Assembly: GCF_001954195.1 (NCBI RefSeq)
Contig: NZ_MBES01000076.1
Location: 1 to 64,000, forward strand
Length of the DNA: 64,000 bases
Direction of reading: 5' to 3'
Source of the DNA: Mycobacterium sp. IS-1264
Lineage (GTDB): Bacteria > Actinomycetota > Actinomycetes > Mycobacteriales > Mycobacteriaceae
Below the pieces are notes generated by a model that did no database searches, was not told the origin of the DNA, and worked only from the letters and a program-made list of their open reading frames with translations. A program made the translations under genes and the position numbers. Every line of letters begins with the position of its first letter. Positions within the stretch are counted from its first letter, which is position 1. Positions 46,921 through 55,467 of the stretch are shown in pieces.

Positions 46921-47013
46921 ACTCCCGTAACGGGAGTTATGTAGGGTGACAAGTTCACGAGGCTAAGAAGAGGTTTCCGGCAGCTCACATACTCATCCGA
47001 CAGCTCACATACT
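46921..47013 (+). promoter_or_regulatory. Palindrome over a predicted promoter and 20-bp-spaced direct repeats before the transglycosylase gene
   Basis: ACTCCCGT-A-ACGGGAGT (46921-46937) is a perfect 8-bp palindrome sitting between the -35 and -10 positions of a predicted promoter (TAGGGT, 46942-46947). Further down, CAGCTCACATACT occurs twice, at 46981-46993 and 47001-47013, exactly 20 bp apart, as for a response regulator binding one DNA face. Confidence 0.5.
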
Positions 47014-47025
47014 TAGGACGGTCGA

Positions 47026-48384
47026 GTGCGCATAGGGGGACGCTGGGGTGCACGCCCGGCCGCCGCGGCGGCCGCGAATCGGGCAGCCGGCGTAACGCGG
47101 ACACCGGCATTCGGGGTAGCGGTGATCACTCCGTTGGTATTAGCCGGGGCGGTTGGCGCGGCGGCTCCGCCGCTACACGGAAAAGGCCCGATCCCGTCCG
47201 TGCACGCCGTCATCAGCCCGGTAGCTGCGGTTTCCCCCGCCGTGCCCGACCTGTCCGGCCCGGCCGTCATCGCGATCGACCACGCGCCGACCGCCTTCCA
47301 CGTCGCCGCGGGAGCCGCCTCGGCACCGCCGCCGCCGAGGATCGTGAACGCGCCCGGCGCACTTGGCATCCCGATGATCGCGCTGACGGCCTACCGCAGT
47401 GCCGAACAGAAGATGGCCGTCGAGGCCCCGGGGTGCGGCATCAGCTGGAACCTGTTGGCGGGGATCGGGCGCATCGAGTCGGGCCACGCCGGCGGTGGCG
47501 CCGTCGACGCGCGCGGCACCGCGGTCGTTCCGATATATGGACCCGCTCTTGATGGCACGCTGCCCGGCAACGAGGTCATCCTGCAGAGCAGCGTCGGCAA
47601 CCGCCCCAGCTACGCCCGCGCGATGGGACCCATGCAGTTCTTGCCCGGGACGTGGGCGCGCTACGCCTCGGACGGCAAGGGCGACGGCACCGCCGATCCA
47701 CAAAACCTGTTCGACGCCACGCTCGCGGCCGCCCGCTACCTGTGCAGCGGCGGGCTCAACCTGCGCGACCCGGCACAAGTGATGTCCGCGATCCTGCGCT
47801 ACAACAACTCGATGCCGTACGCCCAGAACGTGCTGGGATGGGCGGCCGCGTACGCGACCGGCGTCGTCCCGGTCGACCTGCCGCCGATCACCGGGCCGCC
47901 GCCGCCGCTCGGCGACGCGCACGACGAGCATCCCGAGGGCCTGGGCCCCAACCTGCCGATGAACATCAATGGCCTGCCCATTGACGATCCGCTGGCGCGG
48001 ATGCCGCTGATCGACTTCGGCCCGCAGCAGCCTCTCGGCCAGCCACCGATGTTCCCGTGGCAGTCGCCCAACACCGGAGCACCGGCGCAGACGCGACAGC
48101 CCGGCTGCACGCTGATCTGCATCGGCCCGCAAAACTCGCCGCAAGCCGGGCCGCAGTTCGGCCCGCCGGCTCCCCCGCCGGCGCCCCCACCGCCACTAGC
48201 CCCACCACCGCCGGATGCCGTCCCGCCGGCCGCGCCGCCGGTGGCCGGCCCCGCCGCGGCTACGCCCAACGCCGCGGGAGCTCCCAACGCGGCGGGATCG
48301 CCGAACGCCTCGGCGTCACCCAGGCCGGCCGGCCCGGCGTCGAACGCCGCGGCCAACCAGCCGGCAGTGGCCCCGGCGGCCTGA
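47026..48384 (+). CDS. Secreted lytic murein transglycosylase-like protein (Rv1230c-like)
   Basis: A 452-residue exported protein. A signal/anchor helix is at about residues 25-48. The SLT/MltB-like domain at about 140-285 has GIGRIESGHAGG (catalytic Glu), AMGPMQFLPGTWARYASDG and ILRYNNSMPYAQNVLGWA. It should cleave peptidoglycan glycan strands. The C-terminal 120 residues are a Pro/Ala-rich low-complexity tail, probably spanning the wall. GTG at 47026 is the only in-frame start before the signal; the ribosome binding site is weak (AGGACGG). Confidence 0.85.
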   Translation: MRIGGRWGARPAAAAAANRAAGVTRTPAFGVAVITPLVLAGAVGAAAPPLHGKGPIPSVHAVISPVAAVSPAVPDLSGPAVIAIDHAPTAFHVAAGAASAPPPPRIVNAPGALGIPMIALTAYRSAEQKMAVEAPGCGISWNLLAGIGRIESGHAGGGAVDARGTAVVPIYGPALDGTLPGNEVILQSSVGNRPSYARAMGPMQFLPGTWARYASDGKGDGTADPQNLFDATLAAARYLCSGGLNLRDPAQVMSAILRYNNSMPYAQNVLGWAAAYATGVVPVDLPPITGPPPPLGDAHDEHPEGLGPNLPMNINGLPIDDPLARMPLIDFGPQQPLGQPPMFPWQSPNTGAPAQTRQPGCTLICIGPQNSPQAGPQFGPPAPPPAPPPPLAPPPPDAVPPAAPPVAGPAAATPNAAGAPNAAGSPNASASPRPAGPASNAAANQPAVAPAA

Positions 48385-48431
48385 CCCGTCGGCCGACCGG
48401 CCGCAGCGCGAGCCGCCTACACTCGGCGGTG

Positions 48432-49589
48432 ATGTCCCGTCATGACCCCGCAGGTTCGCAAGCGGACCTGAGCGCAACCATCCGCACCGCCCTGAGCAAG
48501 GTGATCGACCCCGAATTGCGGCGTCCCATCACCGAACTCGGGATGGTCAAGAGCATCGACGTCGCCCCAGACGGCGGCGTGCACGTGACGATCTACCTGA
48601 CCATCGCCGGCTGCCCGAAGAAGAGCGAAATCAGCGAGCGGGTAACCCAAGCCGTCGCCGACGTTCCCGGCACCGGCGCGGTGAAGGTCAGCCTGGACGT
48701 GATGAGCGACGAACAGCGCACCGAGCTGCGCAAGCAGTTGCGTGGCGATGCCCGCGAGCCCGTCATCCCCTTCGCCCAGCCGAGCTCCACGACCCGCGTC
48801 TACGCCGTCGCCTCCGGCAAGGGCGGCGTCGGCAAGTCGACCGTCACCGTGAACCTCGCCGCGGCGATGGCCGCCCGCGGCCTGGCGGTGGGCGTGCTCG
48901 ATGCCGATATCCACGGCCATTCCATTCCGCGAATGATGGGCACCACCGCCCGGCCCACCCAGGTCGAGTCGATGATCCTGCCGCCGATCGCCCACGAGGT
49001 GAAGGTCATCTCGATCGCGCAGTTCACCGAGGGAAACACGCCGGTGGTATGGCGGGGCCCGATGCTGCACCGCGCCCTGCAACAGTTCCTGGCCGACGTC
49101 TACTGGGGCGATCTGGATGTGCTCCTGCTCGACCTGCCGCCGGGCACCGGCGACATCGCCATCTCGGTGGCCCAGCTGATCCCGAACGCCGAGATTCTGG
49201 TGGTGACCACACCCCAGCTGGCCGCGGCCGAGGTCGCCGAGCGGGCCGGCAGCATCGCGCTGCAGACCCGTCAGCGCATCGCCGGCGTCGTGGAAAACAT
49301 GTCGGGGCTGATGCTGCCGGACGGCTCGACGCTGCAGGTCTTCGGCGAGGGCGGCGGCCAGCAGGTCGCCGAACGGCTCTCGCGCGCAACCGGCGCCGAC
49401 GTGCCGCTGCTGGGCCAGATCCCGCTGGACCCCGCGCTGGTGGAGGCCGGTGACGCCGGCCTCCCGATCGTGCTGAGCGCGCCCGACTCGCCGGTGGGCA
49501 AGGCGCTACGCGGCGTCGCCGACGGCTTGTCGACGCGGCGGCGCGGCCTGGCCGGAGTGTCGCTCGGCCTCGATCCGACCAAGCGCTGA
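48432..49589 (+). CDS. mrp: Mrp/NBP35-type Fe-S cluster carrier ATPase
   Basis: A 385-residue cytosolic P-loop protein. An N-terminal MIP18/DUF59 domain (about 10-90, with TIAGCP) precedes the deviant Walker A SGKGGVGKST (about 135), DADIHGHS, and LDLPPGTGDIA. It carries Fe-S clusters to target apoproteins. The CxxC of the classic family is not evident in the C-terminal half, as in several actinobacterial members, so cluster binding should be tested. It is convergent with tatB (4 bp). The lpqX neighbourhood known from M. tuberculosis is absent. Confidence 0.9.
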   Translation: MSRHDPAGSQADLSATIRTALSKVIDPELRRPITELGMVKSIDVAPDGGVHVTIYLTIAGCPKKSEISERVTQAVADVPGTGAVKVSLDVMSDEQRTELRKQLRGDAREPVIPFAQPSSTTRVYAVASGKGGVGKSTVTVNLAAAMAARGLAVGVLDADIHGHSIPRMMGTTARPTQVESMILPPIAHEVKVISIAQFTEGNTPVVWRGPMLHRALQQFLADVYWGDLDVLLLDLPPGTGDIAISVAQLIPNAEILVVTTPQLAAAEVAERAGSIALQTRQRIAGVVENMSGLMLPDGSTLQVFGEGGGQQVAERLSRATGADVPLLGQIPLDPALVEAGDAGLPIVLSAPDSPVGKALRGVADGLSTRRRGLAGVSLGLDPTKR

Positions 49590-49593
49590 GTGC

Positions 49594-49989
49594 TTAGGTC
49601 GCGTCGGTGTCGAACGGCGTGTGACCGGGAACCTGCGGCTGCGCCGCCGGCGAGGAAGGCTCCGCCGGCTTCGCGGGCGCGCCGTTCACCGGGCGCTCGA
49701 AATTGCCGGTGAGGAAAGAATCGTCGCCGTCGAGCAGGTGTTTGGTGAGCGCGGCGCGGGGTGTCATGCCGCGTAGCCGCTGCAGCTCGCTCAGCGGGGC
49801 ACGCAGATCGTCGAACTCGGGTCCCAGGTCCTGACGCAGCTGGCTGGTCATGCCGCCGAGGTAGTCGCGGGCCTGCCGCAGCGCGTTGGACGTCCACCGG
49901 ATCGCGCCCGGCAGCCGCTCCGGTCCCAGGATCACCAACCCGACCACGACGAGGACGAGGATGTGCTCCCAGCTCAGGTTCGCGAACAC
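49594..49989 (-). CDS. tatB: Sec-independent translocase subunit TatB
   Basis: A 131-residue protein with one N-terminal membrane helix (HILVLVVVGLVILGPERLP, about residues 9-27; the conserved GPERLP follows the helix), an amphipathic helix and a Pro-rich tail. It is part of the twin-arginine export receptor with TatC (encoded elsewhere). The GTG start abuts the htrA stop directly, so the two are coupled. The length matches M. tuberculosis TatB. Confidence 0.92.
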   Translation of the reverse strand: MFANLSWEHILVLVVVGLVILGPERLPGAIRWTSNALRQARDYLGGMTSQLRQDLGPEFDDLRAPLSELQRLRGMTPRAALTKHLLDGDDSFLTGNFERPVNGAPAKPAEPSSPAAQPQVPGHTPFDTDAT

Positions 49990-51504
49990 CTAGCCGTTAT
50001 CCCCGTCCGGTTTCACGGTCAGCGTGACGTGCCGACCGTCGCGGACCACCTCGACCGGGGAGTCCTGCCCGACGTTGAGCTGCCTCACCGCGACGACGAA
50101 CTCGTCGGCGTCGGCGACCTTGCGGTTGCCGACCTTGACGATCACGTCGTTCTCCAGGATCCCGCCCTTCTGCGCGGGGCTGCCCGCCTTGACGTTGGCG
50201 ACCTGGGCGCCGGACGCGATCGCGTTGCTCACCGACCGGGTGCTGACCCCGAGCGTCGGATGCACGATCTTGCCGTCCTTGATCAGGGTCTGGGCGACCT
50301 CTCTGGCCTCGTCGATCGGGATCGCAAAGCCCAGCCCACTTGCGCTGTCCGACAACGACTTACCCGCGGTGTCGATGCCGATCACCTGGGAATCCATGTC
50401 GATCAGTGGGCCGCCGGAGTTGCCGTGGTTGATCGAGGCGTCGGTCTGGATGGCGTCGATGACGGTATCGGTGTCAGAGCCCTCCCCCGACAACGGCACA
50501 GGACGGTGCAGCGCGCTGACGATGCCGTGCGTCACGGTGCTGCGCAGCCCCAGCGGCGAACCCGCGGCAAGGACCTCGTCGCCGACGCGCACCTTGTCCG
50601 AATCGCCGAGCCGGGCCACGGCCAGGTTGTCGACGTTGTCGACCTTGAGGACGGCCAGGTCGGTCTTGGGGTCGCGCCCGACGAGGTTGGCGGGCACTTC
50701 CTTGCCGTCGTTGAACACCACCGTGGTCTTGAACTGGCTCGGGTTGTTGGCAGCCTCGGAAATCACGTGGTTGTTGGTGACGATGTAGCCACGACCGTCG
50801 ATGACGACGCCGGAGCCCTGCATGCCCTCCTGGTCGCTCTTCGACTCGATGGTCACCACGGAATCCGCGGTCGCGGCGGCCACCTTCGCGAACCGGCCCG
50901 CCGGTCCTTCGTTGTTGCCCGGGGTCGACAGCGTCACCTTCGAGGTGGTGAACGCCTCGACGACTTCGGCCGTCTTGCGGCCGACCACCCCGCCGATCAG
51001 CCCGATCACCAGCGCGATCAGCACCAGCACGGCCAGCGCCAGGTAGGACACCCTGCCGCCGAACAGCACGTCGCGCACGCCCAGCTTGCCGCCGTAGCCA
51101 AGCGCGGAGTGCGGTGCCGGCGGGGTGACCGCGGGGGTCCCAAGCGCGGCCGCGGCCGCGGGGTCTCGCCATGGATCGTCGAGCTCGTCCGGCCCGGCGC
51201 CGTCGGTCTCGGCCGTCAGCGCACCGGCATCGACGGGGTGGCGTTGCAGCGACTCGCCGACCCCGACCGGCCGGCTGAACGCCTCTTCCAAAACGGGGTC
51301 GGCCGGTTGATCGTGCGGCGAAAACTCGGACTGTTCCCGGTACTTCTGCGGGCGCACGCGCTCCGCCACGAAGGACCCCTGCTGCCCCGCGGGGCGACCG
51401 AACGCCTGCCGCGAGGCGGGGTCGACCGGTGGCCGGGATATGGGGCGCGGCGCGAGGCGGTTGCCGCCGTTACTGCCGCTGTCGTTGCCTTGGTCGGAGG
51501 TCAC
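49990..51504 (-). CDS. htrA: Membrane serine protease HtrA (DegP-like)
   Basis: A 504-residue envelope quality-control protease. The cytosolic N-terminal 145 residues are charged and disordered. One membrane helix lies at about 150-172 (ALAVLVLIALVIGLIGGVV). The trypsin-like domain has the triad His (TNNHVISE), Asp (DLAVLKVD) and Ser (NHGNSGGPL), followed by one PDZ domain (about 405-495). It lies in the sigE-rseA-htrA-tatB cluster and is the expected stress effector. AAGAGGA precedes the GTG. 132 bp separate it from rseA. Confidence 0.93.
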   Translation of the reverse strand: MTSDQGNDSGSNGGNRLAPRPISRPPVDPASRQAFGRPAGQQGSFVAERVRPQKYREQSEFSPHDQPADPVLEEAFSRPVGVGESLQRHPVDAGALTAETDGAGPDELDDPWRDPAAAAALGTPAVTPPAPHSALGYGGKLGVRDVLFGGRVSYLALAVLVLIALVIGLIGGVVGRKTAEVVEAFTTSKVTLSTPGNNEGPAGRFAKVAAATADSVVTIESKSDQEGMQGSGVVIDGRGYIVTNNHVISEAANNPSQFKTTVVFNDGKEVPANLVGRDPKTDLAVLKVDNVDNLAVARLGDSDKVRVGDEVLAAGSPLGLRSTVTHGIVSALHRPVPLSGEGSDTDTVIDAIQTDASINHGNSGGPLIDMDSQVIGIDTAGKSLSDSASGLGFAIPIDEAREVAQTLIKDGKIVHPTLGVSTRSVSNAIASGAQVANVKAGSPAQKGGILENDVIVKVGNRKVADADEFVVAVRQLNVGQDSPVEVVRDGRHVTLTVKPDGDNG

Positions 51505-51636
51505 TTGATCCTCTTAAATCCTCGTCTGAGCGCTCGAAAACTGCCTAATACAGGGCCCTTTACCGGGCGAGCACCAGGCACGGCATTGTCCGTGTCCACC
51601 CTAGTATCCACGGTTTTCTGATTGCGGGGACTCAAG

Positions 51637-52029
51637 CTAGGAGCGCTTGCGCCGGTTGCGCGCGTCGCGGTTGGCGAATCCGTCGGGCAGCTGGGATGTG
51701 TCGTCGGGCGAACTGTGCGGAATATCGGCCAGCATTCCTAGCAACCCGCTGGGGATGCGGATCGGCTGCGAGTCGCGCAGCGCGCTGCGCGCCCGGCTCT
51801 GATCTTCGACTTCGGCCGCGCATTGCGGGCACAGCGAGAGGTGATGGGCGGCCCGCAGATGGGCGTTCATCCGCAGCTCGCCGTCGACGAAGGCCGCGAT
51901 CGCCTCGACGGACAAATGCTCGGTCGAGCCGAACCGGCGCGGCGCGCCGACGGGCGCATCGCTTTGGGAGGCGAATTGGGCGGGGAGCCAGGAGAACGCG
52001 CGGCGGAACACATGTCCTCGCTCGGACAT
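51637..52029 (-). CDS. rseA: Anti-sigma factor RseA
   Basis: A 130-residue zinc-binding anti-sigma protein that holds SigE inactive. It contains the zinc motif HHLSLCPQC (HxxxCxxC, about residues 62-70). The N-terminus FRRAFSWLPAQFASQSD matches M. tuberculosis RseA, in which phosphorylation and ClpC1P2 degradation release SigE. The C-terminal tail is shorter than in M. tuberculosis (154 residues). ATG at 52029 has AAAGGAGC upstream; a GTG precedes it by 3 nt. It is soluble (no membrane helix). Confidence 0.92.
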   Translation of the reverse strand: MSERGHVFRRAFSWLPAQFASQSDAPVGAPRRFGSTEHLSVEAIAAFVDGELRMNAHLRAAHHLSLCPQCAAEVEDQSRARSALRDSQPIRIPSGLLGMLADIPHSSPDDTSQLPDGFANRDARNRRKRS

Positions 52030-52171
52030 CACCAGCTCCTTTCGCTGCTACGTACCCCTCGAATGTAGCGCGACGAAGCGCCGAACACCCGCCTCGAGAC
52101 CCCAACGCTGCGCTATTGTCACCGCGCGTCACCGCGCGTGGGCCGACTCGGGCCGCGGGTGACCCGCCGTA

Positions 52172-52930
52172 TTACGCCGACTTGGTGTGCAGCGCACCGC
52201 CGTTTTCGTGGTGCGCGGCCAGATAATCGCGCAGCGCCTGACGCCCGCGGTGGATGCGGCTGCGCACGGTGCCCAACTTGACGCCCAGGGTGGCACCGAT
52301 CTCCTCGTACGACAGACCTTCGATGTCACACAGCACCACCGCGGCACGAAATTCCGGCGGCAGCGAATCCAGGGCGGCCTGCAGGTCGGGCCCGAGCCGC
52401 GAGTCGTGGTAGATCTGCTCGGGATTCGGTTCGTCGGCGGGGACCCGGTCGTAATCCTCGGGCAACGCTTCCATCCGGATGCGGGCGCGCCGGCGGACCA
52501 TGTCGAGGAACAAGTTGGTGGTGATGCGGTGCAGCCAGCCCTCGAAGGTGCCCGGCTGGTAGTTCTGCACCGAGCGGAAGACCCGGATGAACGTCTCCTG
52601 CGTCAAGTCCTCGGCGTCATGCTGGTTGCCCGACAGCCGGTAGGCCAGCCGGTAGACGCGGTCGGCATGCTGGCGCACCAGCTCGTCCCACGACGGCATG
52701 GTGGCCTTGTCCCCGGTCGCATCGAACACCGCCGTTCCCTGCAACGCGTCGGGCGTTTCCACCCACTCGTCGTCTCGGCACTCCTGCGCGTGAGACATGC
52801 TGCTCGGGCTCAAAAGAGTGGTGATGATTGGGTCCTCCGGGTTTGCCCTGGCATCAGGGTCTGATAATTCGTCAGCGGCAACGCGAAGTCGCCACTGTGT
52901 ATTCCCGGTCCAGTACCCGCCGCGTTCCAT
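52172..52930 (-). CDS. sigE: ECF sigma factor SigE
   Basis: A 252-residue extracytoplasmic-function sigma factor for envelope, surfactant and heat stress. Region 2 (HADRVYRLAYRLSGNQHDAEDLTQETFIRVFRS in conserved blocks, about 82-150) and region 4 (LPPEFRAAVVLCDIEGLSYEEIGATLGVKLGTVRSRIHRGR, about 190-235) are nearly identical to M. tuberculosis SigE. The first 60 residues differ and contain in-frame Met at several points (for example MSHAQE), matching the multiple starts known for sigE. ATG at 52930 is a best estimate. It is divergent from an O-methyltransferase gene. Confidence 0.92.
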   Translation of the reverse strand: MERGGYWTGNTQWRLRVAADELSDPDARANPEDPIITTLLSPSSMSHAQECRDDEWVETPDALQGTAVFDATGDKATMPSWDELVRQHADRVYRLAYRLSGNQHDAEDLTQETFIRVFRSVQNYQPGTFEGWLHRITTNLFLDMVRRRARIRMEALPEDYDRVPADEPNPEQIYHDSRLGPDLQAALDSLPPEFRAAVVLCDIEGLSYEEIGATLGVKLGTVRSRIHRGRQALRDYLAAHHENGGALHTKSA

Positions 52931-52974
52931 AGGCAAACCGTCGCGCATCGGCGTATGCGCGGCATAGGAGCACA

Positions 52975-52990
52975 CTGAGGTTTGCCTGAG
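52975..52990 (-). promoter_or_regulatory. CTCAG direct repeat upstream of sigE, possible MprA-type site
   Basis: On the minus strand CTCAG-GCAAAC-CTCAG lies about 45-60 bp before the sigE start. MprA is known to activate sigE through loosely conserved direct repeats. The match is by pattern only and the consensus is from memory. Confidence 0.35.
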
Positions 52991-53145
52991 AAACCAGATC
53001 GTTACCTGCGATACGCAGGGCGTATCCACCGCGCAGTGAGCTTCGTCGCGCCGCGGCGTCCGGGCGTGTCGGCGCCGTCGGCTCACGCGCCCGGCTCAGG
53101 CGCGCCTGACCTACTGCACCGCGAATCCGGCATACGCTGCCGGTC

Positions 53146-53820
53146 ATGGACGGTACCGATAACGGCGCGGTGGCCCCCGACCATGCGGCCCCCAGCCGAG
53201 CCGAGGCACTTTCCGCGCACGCCGAGGGGTCGATATCGGAAGACGCGATCCTGGCGGGCGCCCGCGAGCGCGCCATGGACATCGGCGCCGGGGCGGTCAC
53301 GCCCGCGGTCGGTGCGCTGCTGAGCCTGCTGGCCAAGCTGAGCGGCGGCAAGGCCGTCGCCGAAGTGGGCACCGGCGCGGGAGTCAGCGGACTCTGGCTG
53401 CTGTCGGGCATGAGCGACGACGGCGTCTTGACCACGATCGACATCGAGCCCGAGTATGTGCGGCTCGCCAAGCAGGCCTTCGCCGAAGCCGGCATCGGGC
53501 CGTCGCGCACCAGGCTGATCAGCGGCCGCGCCCAAGAGGTGCTCACCCGGCTCGCCGACCAATCGTATGACATGGTGTTCGTCGACGCCGACCCGATCGA
53601 CCAGCCCGATTACGTCGTCGAGGGCGTGCGGCTGCTGCGACCCGGCGGCGTCATCGTGGTGCACCGAGCCGGGCTGGGCGGCCGCGCCGGTGATCCCGCC
53701 GCGCGCGACGCCGAGGTGGTCGCGGTTCGCGAGGCGGCCCGGTTGATCGCCGAGGACGAGCGGCTCACCCCCGCGCTGGTGCCCCTCGGCGACGGCGTGC
53801 TCGCCGCGGTCCGGGACTAA
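53146..53820 (+). CDS. SAM-dependent O-methyltransferase (Rv1220c-like)
   Basis: A 224-residue catechol-type O-methyltransferase. KAVAEVGTGAGVSGLWLLSG is the SAM loop (about residues 68-87), then LTTIDIEPEYVRLAKQAF (ribose-binding Asp/Glu), and YDMVFVDADPIDQPDYV with the metal-binding Asp residues. It lacks membrane segments. It is divergent from sigE across about 215 bp, so it may share control elements. The substrate is unknown. Confidence 0.88.
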   Translation: MDGTDNGAVAPDHAAPSRAEALSAHAEGSISEDAILAGARERAMDIGAGAVTPAVGALLSLLAKLSGGKAVAEVGTGAGVSGLWLLSGMSDDGVLTTIDIEPEYVRLAKQAFAEAGIGPSRTRLISGRAQEVLTRLADQSYDMVFVDADPIDQPDYVVEGVRLLRPGGVIVVHRAGLGGRAGDPAARDAEVVAVREAARLIAEDERLTPALVPLGDGVLAAVRD

Positions 53821-53863
53821 CCGCGCCCCTGATTTCTTTACGGATTCCTAACGGCGTACCTCA

Positions 53864-53913
53864 TTGACGTCCGGCTGAACGGCTGTTTAGTGTACTGAAC
53901 ATGCGTTCAGCCG
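53864..53913 (+). promoter_or_regulatory. Promoter-operator of the tetR-ABC efflux operon
   Basis: TTGACG (53864-53869) and TAGTGT (53888-53893) are 18 bp apart, placing the start at the ATG (53901), so the mRNA is leaderless. A perfect 9-bp inverted repeat CGGCTGAAC (53872-53880) / GTTCAGCCG (53905-53913) flanks the -10 and enters the first codons. This is the layout expected for TetR autorepression. Confidence 0.65.
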
Positions 53914-54539
53914 ACCTCACCGCCGCCGCCCGGATCCGCGACGCGGCGATCGAGCAGTTCGGTCAGCGCGGCTTCGACGTCGGGCTGCGCGCGATCGCCG
54001 AAGCGGCGGGGGTGAGCGCCGCGCTGGTCATCCATCACTTCGGCTCGAAGGACGGCCTGCGCAAGGCGTGCGACGACTTCATCGCCGAAGAGATCCGCGA
54101 GACCAAGTCGGAGACGATCCAGTCGAACGACCCGGCCACCTGGTTCGCGCGGCTGGCCGAGATCGAGGAATTCGCCTCGATGACAGCCTACCTGGTGCGC
54201 AGCATGCAGACCGGCGGCGACCTGGCGAAGATGTTGTGGCAGCGAATGATTGACAACGCCGAAGAGTACATGGAAGAGGGCGTGCGAGCCGGCACGGTCA
54301 AGCCCAGCCGTGACCCTAAGGCCAGGGCAAAATATCTCGGCATCACCGGAGGCGGCAGCCTCCTGCTCTACATCCAAATGCACGACACGCCAACCGATCT
54401 TCGTGCGGTCCTGCGCGACTACGCCCGGGACATGATCCTGCCGGCCCTCGAGATCTACACCGAGGGCCTGATGGTCGATCGCACCATGTATGACGCATTT
54501 CTGGCCGCAGATGATCAAGGAGAATCACATGGCAGCTGA
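53901..54539 (+). CDS. raaS: TetR family repressor RaaS (Rv1219c-like) of the efflux operon
   Basis: A 212-residue regulator, the same length as Rv1219c (RaaS), which represses the adjoining ABC exporter and responds to drugs or lipids. The helix-turn-helix is at about residues 10-55 (IRDAAIEQFGQRGFDVGLRAIAEAAG in conserved pieces, VIHHFGSKDGLRKACDDF). The C-terminal ligand domain is helical. The predicted operator extends into its own first five codons. The ABC ATPase gene overlaps its last 11 bases. Confidence 0.88.
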   Translation: MRSADLTAAARIRDAAIEQFGQRGFDVGLRAIAEAAGVSAALVIHHFGSKDGLRKACDDFIAEEIRETKSETIQSNDPATWFARLAEIEEFASMTAYLVRSMQTGGDLAKMLWQRMIDNAEEYMEEGVRAGTVKPSRDPKARAKYLGITGGGSLLLYIQMHDTPTDLRAVLRDYARDMILPALEIYTEGLMVDRTMYDAFLAADDQGESHGS

Positions 54540-55467
54540 AAACACACCCATCGAAATCCGGGATCTGACAAAGAATTTCGGAGCCGTGCGAGCGCTGGCC
54601 GGCCTGAACCTGACGGTGCGCGCGGGAGAGGTGCACGGATTCCTCGGACCCAACGGCGCCGGGAAGTCCACCACCATCCGCATCCTGCTGGGCCTGGTGA
54701 AGGCCGACAGCGGAACCGTGCGGTTGCTGGGCGGCGACCCGTGGACCGATGCCGTCGAGTTGCACCGCCAGATCGCTTACGTGCCGGGCGATGTCACGCT
54801 GTGGCCCTCACTGACCGGCGGCGAAACGATCGACCTGCTGGCCCGAATGCGCGGCGGAATCGATGACAAACGCCGCGACGAGCTGATCGAGCGCTTCGAC
54901 CTCGACCCGCACAAGAAGGCGCGCACGTACTCGAAGGGCAACCGCCAAAAGGTCTCCCTGATTTCGGCTTTCTCGTCGCGGGCCGGGCTGCTGCTATTGG
55001 ATGAACCCAGCAGCGGGCTGGACCCGTTGATGGAGAACGTATTTCAGCAGTGCGTCGCCGAGGCCCGCGACCGCGGTGTGACGGTATTGCTGTCCAGCCA
55101 CATCCTGGCCGAAACCGAGGCGCTGTGCGAACGGGTGACCATCATTCGGGCCGGCAGGACCATCGAGAGCGGTTCGCTGGACTCGATGCGCCATCTCAGC
55201 CGCACCTCGATCAAGGCCGAAATGACCGGTGATCCCGGTGATCTCACTCGGATCAAGGGCGTCGAGGACATCAGCATCGACGGCAATACGTTGCGTGCCC
55301 AGGTCGACAGCGAAAGCCTGGGAGAACTCATCCGGGTGCTCGGCGACGCCGGCGTGCGCAGCCTCGTCAGTCAGCCGCCGACCCTCGAAGAGCTCTTCCT
55401 GCGCCACTACGACACGGCCGGCGACTGCCAGCGCGAACGCAGCGGAAGGAAGGTTTCGGCGCTATGA
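54529..55467 (+). CDS. ABC exporter ATPase, tetronasin-resistance type (Rv1218c-like)
   Basis: A 312-residue ATP-binding protein for multidrug efflux. Walker A GPNGAGKST (about residues 40-48), signature YSKGNRQKVSLISAF (LSGGQ position, degenerate as in this subfamily), Walker B LLLLDEPSSGLDP and the H-loop LLSSHIL. A C-terminal domain of about 90 residues follows. Rv1218c-Rv1217c exports novobiocin, pyrrole and other compounds in M. tuberculosis. ATG at 54529 has AAGGAGAA. It overlaps the permease by ATGA. Confidence 0.9.
   Translation: MAAENTPIEIRDLTKNFGAVRALAGLNLTVRAGEVHGFLGPNGAGKSTTIRILLGLVKADSGTVRLLGGDPWTDAVELHRQIAYVPGDVTLWPSLTGGETIDLLARMRGGIDDKRRDELIERFDLDPHKKARTYSKGNRQKVSLISAFSSRAGLLLLDEPSSGLDPLMENVFQQCVAEARDRGVTVLLSSHILAETEALCERVTIIRAGRTIESGSLDSMRHLSRTSIKAEMTGDPGDLTRIKGVEDISIDGNTLRAQVDSESLGELIRVLGDAGVRSLVSQPPTLEELFLRHYDTAGDCQRERSGRKVSAL

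Noticed and set aside
52115..52140. GTCACCGCGC direct repeat after sigE as a regulatory element
   Set aside because: Two adjacent 10-mers in very GC-rich DNA between sigE and rseA; no hairpin or promoter feature supports a role.
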